Positions 58,617-64,000 of a DNA stretch of 64,000 nucleotides are shown piece after piece (positions within the stretch are counted from its first letter, which is position 1; each line of letters starts with the position of its first letter). The position numbers and the translations under genes are program-made. The notes beneath the pieces are model-generated. The model did no database searches, had not been told where the DNA came from, and worked only from the letters and a program-made list of their open reading frames with translations. Source of the DNA: Antedon bifida (taxonomy: Eukaryota; Echinodermata; Crinoidea; Comatulida; Antedonidae); the NCBI GenBank assembly GCA_963402885.1, contig OY727094.1:27468501-27532500 (forward strand), in the 5' to 3' direction.

Positions 58617-59531
58617 TATAATCAATGTGTGAAATGAAAAATGTGGAAGTCCAAGCCAAACATGTTCATGGTGATGAAACAAAGTGCCTCTTCACACACT
58701 GTCTAGCACTATGGATTTTGGAGATTTTGAGACCTTTTGTTTTTAAATCCGGGGTTTTAATTTTCTGTTCCTATCTCTCACCATTGTAACTGGTTTTCTT
58801 GTTTAATTAATGTATGCATCTAATATTCCACACTGTTTGTATTACTTTGAGTCACTCGAATTGTTAATGCTTTAGGCCTGTTTTTTTAAAGGTCTCTTCA
58901 ATATTAAATATCATGGCTGTACCATGGTCAATCACTGGTCGCTTTGTTAACACATATGTTAATTTTTTAATGTGTGAAGGAATGGATCACCAACTTACTG
59001 TATTTTTATGCCGTTTTTTAATGGTCTTCTTGAATATTAATATCATGGCTACACCATAGTCGATTACTGGTCGCTACAGTAACACAGAATATGTTTATTT
59101 TTTAATGTGTGAAGGAATGGATCAACAACTCTCTGTATGTACGCAAACAAAAATAACGAAACCAGCGAAAGTATACAGAATATTTTTATTTTCGCATCTG
59201 CACAACTACGACCCAGGACAACTACCTCTTTAGGGAAAACTACTCCCAAACAATTACTCATTATTATCAGTTATTCCTCTCATCTTGCGACATGACGTTT
59301 TCCACAATGTTATGCCATTTTCTTCTGTCGTGGGAAGGATGTTTTTGTGTTGTGTCTGTATAATATTAAATTTTCTTTCTAACCTACGTGATCCATTTAA
59401 ACAATTAGTGCTAGGGTAATTATCTGTATGAACAAACACTACCCCTTAAGATTGTCAAGGAAGGCAATATTGCAAAAGCCTTTTCTGTCATGTATTGTCT
59501 TTTGTAAATTGTTCTAAATATACAAAATAAA
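58617..59531 (+). other. BMS1 3' untranslated region (inferred)
   Basis: No coding sequence follows the BMS1 stop. The first AATAAA on the plus strand near the expected end is at 59,526. The stretch contains two diverged tandem copies of a 115-119 bp unit (58,891-59,005 and 59,023-59,141), each with ATCATGGCT-ACCAT and TTTTTTAATGTGTGAAGGAA. Confidence 0.5.
59526..59531 (+). terminator. Candidate BMS1 polyadenylation signal
   Basis: AATAAA about 0.9 kb after the stop codon, in AT-rich DNA. A minus-strand AATAAA (59,541-59,546), usable by the converging scramblase gene, begins only 10 bp further on. Confidence 0.4.
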
Positions 59532-59540
59532 ACTAAAACA

Positions 59541-59546
59541 TTTATT
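59541..59546 (-). terminator. Candidate scramblase polyadenylation signal
   Basis: On the minus strand AATAAA stands about 395 bp after the scramblase stop codon; another is at 59,709-59,714. If the distal one is used, the two convergent genes end practically back to back. Confidence 0.3.
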
Positions 59547-59940
59547 TACTGCAGAACTGAATTATTTTCAAATGTAAAGTAAAATTATTTTGTGATTATT
59601 ACTCAAGATACATACTACCAAGGTTTATAAGTGGAACCATGTTTAGTGAAAAATATAACAGATGAAATATATATCATTGATGAGATTCAAAATTTACAGT
59701 AATGTACATTTATTACTTTAAATAGAAACTTACAATTTTAGTATCTAAACCAATATTTACATATTAGTAATGCTACAATATATGTTTTAAACATATGGAC
59801 AACATATATCGTGGATACTTTGTTGGGAATCGGTGCAAGTGCTGGATCTCGTCAAATATATAATTTTACAATGTTACTGTGTATAATGTAATGCGTTGTT
59901 GGCAGAAATTTGATGTCAGAGAGAAAGAACATCTTGATAT

Positions 59941-62900
59941 CTAACGACGACGATTTTTTCTTTGTTCAAAGAACATAAACTCCTGGAATTAAAAGGTAAA
60001 TTTATGTTTTAATGATTGAATTCTAATACAATCCATATAGTCACAGTAATTTAAGGTATTAACTGTAATTTCATTTTTCAGCCAATTAATGGACTGGGTA
60101 AAACTTTTAGCAGTGGCACTCTTAAGCATGAGAAAAATCCAGGTATACTGCAACCAAGGCTGAGGATGATGACCTCTGGAGATCAAAGGGTTTATCTGTG
60201 GCTGAGAAATGATCAGATAATGAAAGAGAACATGTACATAGTAGTACTGTTGATATTTGTCGCAGCCAGACATAAGATCAAAGGACTGTTACGAGTTCCT
60301 GTTGTTAGATTGCCTTGCTGTAACACAGCTGGAATTTAACCTGGGACCATGTGATTGGCAAGTATGCTAAACACAAAGTTACAGTTCCATCATGTGATTA
60401 TTTTTGGTTTTTTCTGATTATTTAAGTCTACAAAATTAAGAGTTAGTTTGACAAAAATAAGTTGGACCTCATTGGGGCAGTATAAGAATTATTATACTGA
60501 AAGCTATCAAGATATACAATAATTCTCAAATATTTTATAGTGGTTAACAATAATACTTTATTTGTTTCCAACTTACTATAAGGAATAAAGCTCCTACCAA
60601 TGTAGCTTTAACTTTTGCGTCCAAGTCCATAGTGAATTCCAAACCAAAATCACTAGCATACCTTTCTCTCACTTGACCACTCGACTGCTTAGAAACCTTT
60701 CCTATTTCATCAATACCATTTGTGCTGAAAACCTTTAATGGAACAGTAGATTGTAATAATGGTGGTCAGGAAATGAGATGAGTTATGGGGGTGGCATGAT
60801 GAAAATGTGATGAGATTAGTTATTGGGGTGGCATGATGAAAATGTGATGAGTTGAATTACGGTGGTGGCATGATGAAAATGTGATGTGTTCAATTACGGT
60901 GGTGGCATGATGAAAATGTGATGAGTTGAATTACGGTGGTGGCATGATGAAAATGTGATGAGTTGAATTACCGTGGTGGCATGATGAAAATGTGATGTGT
61001 TGAATTACGATGGTGGCATGATGAAAATGTGATGTGTTGAATTACGGTGGTGGCATGATGAAAATGTGATGTGTTGAATTACAGTGGTGGCATGATGAAA
61101 ATGTGATGTGTTGAATTACGGTGGTGGCATGATGAAAATATGATGACTTGAATTACTGTGGTGGCATGATGAAATTGTGATGTGTTGAATTATTGTGGTG
61201 GCATGATGAAATGTGATGAGTTGAACACAGTGGTGGCATGATGAAAATGTGATGAGTTGAATACGGTGGTGGCATGATGAAAATGTGATGCCTTGAATTA
61301 TGTTGGTGGCATGATGAAAATGTGATGAGTTGTATTATGATGGCGGCATATAATCAAACGTGATGAATTAAATATGGTGGTGGCATGATGAAACTGATGA
61401 GTTGTTGGTGGTGGCATGATGAAACTGATGAGTTGTTGGTGGTGGCATGATGAAACTGATGAGTTGTTGGTGGTGGCATGATGAAACTGATGAGTTGTTG
61501 GTGGCATGATGAAACTGATGAGTTGTTGGTGGTGGCATGATCCTAGGTGATGAGTACTGTTGAATTATGAGGGTGGCATGGGTTAAATGTGTAAGCTACT
61601 ATATTCCTAATATTTACCTTAAATTCCTGATCCCCTGTGCAGCAATTTCCTTCAGTGATGCAACAAGGGCCACGAATGGTCAAGACTGTCTGTCTCTCGG
61701 TGTTCAGTACATCACAAGATGGCTTCCAAAAGCTCCTTCTAAAAATCAAAGTTGCAGACAAAATTGAACATTTTTTTTAATGATTTTCTCTATTCAATTC
61801 ATTTTTAATTAATAGGAAGAAAGAGCTGTGGACAGACAATTCTAAACGGGTTTTAACACACCAGATGGCTTAAAGTTGTTCTCCCAATGAAACATTTTTT
61901 TTTTCTTCATTTTATTTGTTGAATATGTCATGTTAATGTCACATAATAGTTATTGACTTCGACCAAAAATTGGATCAAAAAAAATGTATTCACCTGAAAA
62001 AATGGGATTTAAAGCAAAAAATGGTCAAATGTTGAATTTAATCATTTATTTAGGTTATTTTATAAGTGAAAACATTTTTTTCCCGTTTTTTTTTCTACGG
62101 AAGTGATTAACTAAAACTACAAAATAACCTATTCAAAGTCTGATTTAATTAATCTTCATTTTTCATGTTTTTGGGGGACAATGCATCTTTAAATGTTTGT
62201 TTTCATCTTTAAATACTTTTGATGTACAGGATACGTACTATTCATCATTTTAATATAACTAGTAGTATTTTGTGTTTTTGTTAATTTTCATTTTAGTGGC
62301 ATTTCAATTTGTATATTGATGGTTTGTTCGTTTTATTTTAAAAATATAATATACATTTGCATGGAGTAATCTATGTCTATTGTATGTAAATGCATGGAGT
62401 AATTGGCCTTTGTATGGTACATTTATTACCTTTGACGAACATAACCAATGACCTGGCCGACTGGGGCTTCGACTACGACCTCAAGACCACAGTGATTGTT
62501 GTTAGCGCACCAGCAACAACCTACACAGCACTTGTACTCACGCGACACACGCATCACTTCCTGTAGGTCAAAGATACTTTATTTCAATTTCTCGACTTTA
62601 CTAAATCGTGCATTGGAAATAATATTCCTTTTTATATACACCGAGGATGTAACTCCTTCCATTATTAAGTGCAGTGGCGTAGCGGCTATGAGCACTAGCT
62701 GGCTAACTCACCAGTGGTGCTCACCGGGAAAACACAAAAGTCAGAATTCCAAGTTTATGATACAGTACGTCTCTACTTAAAAACAGGCATTAAAATAAGG
62801 CTAAATATGCCAGAGTGACTTTGCCCCAACTCTTTCACCACTTTCTGTCGCCAGTGGTGGAGGACCCAATAGATTACCTAAATCAAGGCCTGTGGCTGGC

Positions 62901-63012
62901 CTTTGTGATGTTTCTGATTAAGTGACTGCATAGCTTACCTGGTTTGTATTATCTATGACATGCATGGTGAAACCCCGAGCTCCGTCAAAGCACTCTTGAG
63001 GTACATCAGATT
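59941..63012 (-). CDS. PLSCR: Phospholipid scramblase, last five exons (5' end outside window)
   Basis: Membrane protein of the scramblase family, which binds Ca2+ and is linked to movement of phospholipids between bilayer leaflets. Exons in transcript order: 63012-62939, 62560-62430, 61738-61618, 60732-60577, 59982-59941 (stop TAG). They join in frame to 173 complete residues. Seen: CFDGARGFTMHVIDNTNQ, cysteine-rich YKCCVGCCWC at the place of the palmitoylated CCCPCC of human PLSCR1, VVVEAPVGQVIGYV, SFWKPSCDVLN, VLTIRGPCC, then the Ca2+-binding-like ASDFGLEFTMDLDAKVKA and the C-terminal membrane helix LVGALFLIEFMFFE, ending in a basic tail. These follow the family order exactly. The N-terminal, proline-rich part and earlier exons are not in the window. 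Convergent with BMS1. The third intron from the 3' end carries MITEs and the intron 60,733-61,617 a large minisatellite. Confidence 0.93.
60152..60316. mobile_element. Shorter relative of the ACCAAGGCAA repeat
   Basis: In the last scramblase intron. It shares AACCAAGG, GGAGATCAAAGGGTTTA, ATTTGTCGCAGCCAGACATA and GTTGTTAGATTGCCTTG with 50,110-50,324 but lacks the central GC-rich part, and its 10-bp stem is damaged. Confidence 0.6.
60765..61550. repeat. Minisatellite of 37-bp then 31-bp units in a scramblase intron
   Basis: About 20 units with core GGTGGTGGCATGATGAAA. In 60,765-61,370 the unit is about 37 bp (with ATGTGATGAGTTGAATTAC); in 61,375-61,545 it shortens to about 31 bp (ACTGATGAGTTGTT). 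The switch suggests a second expansion starting from a deleted unit. Confidence 0.92.
61870..62192. mobile_element. Full-length TTAA MITE, copy 2
   Basis: Same family as 18,731-19,073: a diverged left end TTAAAGTTGTTCTCCC and right end GGGGGACAATGCATCTTTAA, TTAA on both edges, and a shared interior (CAAAAATTGGATCAAAAAAA). It lies in a scramblase intron. Confidence 0.75.
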
Positions 63013-63724
63013 CTAAAAAGCAAGTTTATGGTCATGTAATGAGGGTATGCTACCAGGATGAACGATCATAGATCTAACATAAAGATTTTGTGCAGTTCCC
63101 AAAGCAGCTAAAATACATTAAATGATGAATCTAAGTTTAATATTAACAAAGATACTATTTTTGTAATATTGATAATGGAAATAATTGGTTAATAACTTTA
63201 AAAGTATGTACTATACATGGAAGAAAGTGCTTCGACATTACAGGTCTATTAAGTAGTAGTGTAGTGTCTGGTAATTTAGTAATAGCCTGGGTGCAGAACA
63301 ATTATTATACACATTTGCGGGAAAAAAGTATAGGAAAATTTTTTTTTGGTTTTTCTAATAGAGTATACCATATGGAATTTCAGAAAAAAAATCCCCATCC
63401 CAGGGTCTTGGGGAAAATTTTTTATGGCACTTTTAAATTTTGGCCTATATAACACACACAAATTCCTATTAACACACACAAATACCTATATATAGGGGAT
63501 AGGGAAAATCAATTAACAGTTTTTGTTACTTGCAGTTGTGTTTTAATGATTAAAATTAGTAGAGGCTTACTTTAATAACTACTTCTCATAGTAGTTGATG
63601 AATCAGGTCGATACGATGACATCATCATGCCAGAATCCAATATGGCGTCCAATTTGGCGGGGAAAACAGGGTATTGCTAAACCCCCGCAAACCCCTGGAA
63701 ACCTAAAAAAAAAACATAGAAAAC

Positions 63725-64000
63725 CCCACCGAACCGGCATAAAAGGGATTGAATCATGTAGTGTACGCCCCACTGGGTATGTCCATGTAAAAAAAATTAA
63801 AATTTCTACTGTTAACTACTTATTTTTGGGATAAAACATAATTTTTTTGTTAAAAATTAGCAATCATTTTTTACCAAAAAATGATGTTTTACCCCAAAAA
63901 TAAGTAGTTAACAGTAGAAATTTTATTTTTTTGAAACATGGATATACCCAGTGGGTCGTACACTACATGATTCAATCACTTTTATTATGTTGGTTCGGTG
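63725..64000. mobile_element. Palindromic element cut by the right edge
   Basis: CCCACCGAACCGGCATAAAA and GATTGAATCATGTAGTGTAC at the left are mirrored by GTACACTACATGATTCAATC and TTGGTTCGGTG at the right. The arms meet near 63,855 around AAAAAATGATG. Identity is high, so the element is young. The right terminus may lie beyond 64,000. Confidence 0.75.

Noticed and set aside
1-64000. Retrovirus-like or other virus-derived elements
   Set aside because: I saw no long terminal repeats, no protease, reverse transcriptase, integrase, capsid or envelope similarity in any frame; the mobile DNA here is DNA transposons, MITEs and SINEs.

Overview
The window reads as a piece of animal nuclear genome: multi-exon genes with GT-AG introns, AT-rich non-coding DNA, abundant short DNA transposons, tRNA-derived SINEs and minisatellites. 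The recurrent TAGGCCTA-type words, the gene content and an invertebrate-type alkaline phosphatase cluster suggest an invertebrate deuterostome, most likely an echinoderm. This is inference; the class cannot be fixed from sequence alone.

Layout. (1) 1-13,776: no coding exon. It appears to be the first intron of an alkaline phosphatase paralogue (ALP-D) whose signal-peptide exon is at 13,777-13,834 and whose other exons lie beyond the left edge. The intron is swollen by a 5.5 kb near-complete palindrome (about 6,521-12,065). (2) 14,688-40,108: three alkaline phosphatase genes (ALP-A, ALP-B, ALP-C), all on the minus strand, each with nine exons and identical intron phases. ALP-A looks like a normal GPI-anchored enzyme. 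ALP-B carries a 1.9 kb tandem duplication that doubles exon 4 and a Gly-to-Ser change beside the active-site Glu. ALP-C has Ser in place of the metal-binding Asp and has lost the GPI signal, so it is probably a pseudoenzyme or an early pseudogene. (3) 42,751-58,616: a complete 24-exon BMS1 gene (about 1,248 residues) on the plus strand, the GTPase of the small-subunit processome. (4) 59,941-63,012: the last five exons of a phospholipid scramblase on the minus strand, convergent with BMS1; its 5' end is off the right edge.

The most interesting layer is inside BMS1. Eleven of its introns contain sequences with C box, D box and terminal stem as in box C/D snoRNAs. They fall into three families whose guides match strongly conserved stretches of 28S (two families) and 18S (one family) rRNA. 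A ribosome-assembly GTPase would thus host a set of rRNA-modification guides in its own introns, expanded by copying from intron to intron.

The four ALP paralogues share a promoter-proximal GAGGGC-type block about 100 bp upstream of the start codon, and ALP-B and ALP-C also share their distal 5' flanks, so B and C are the youngest pair. No rRNA gene, canonical tRNA gene, CRISPR array or retrovirus-like element was recognised.
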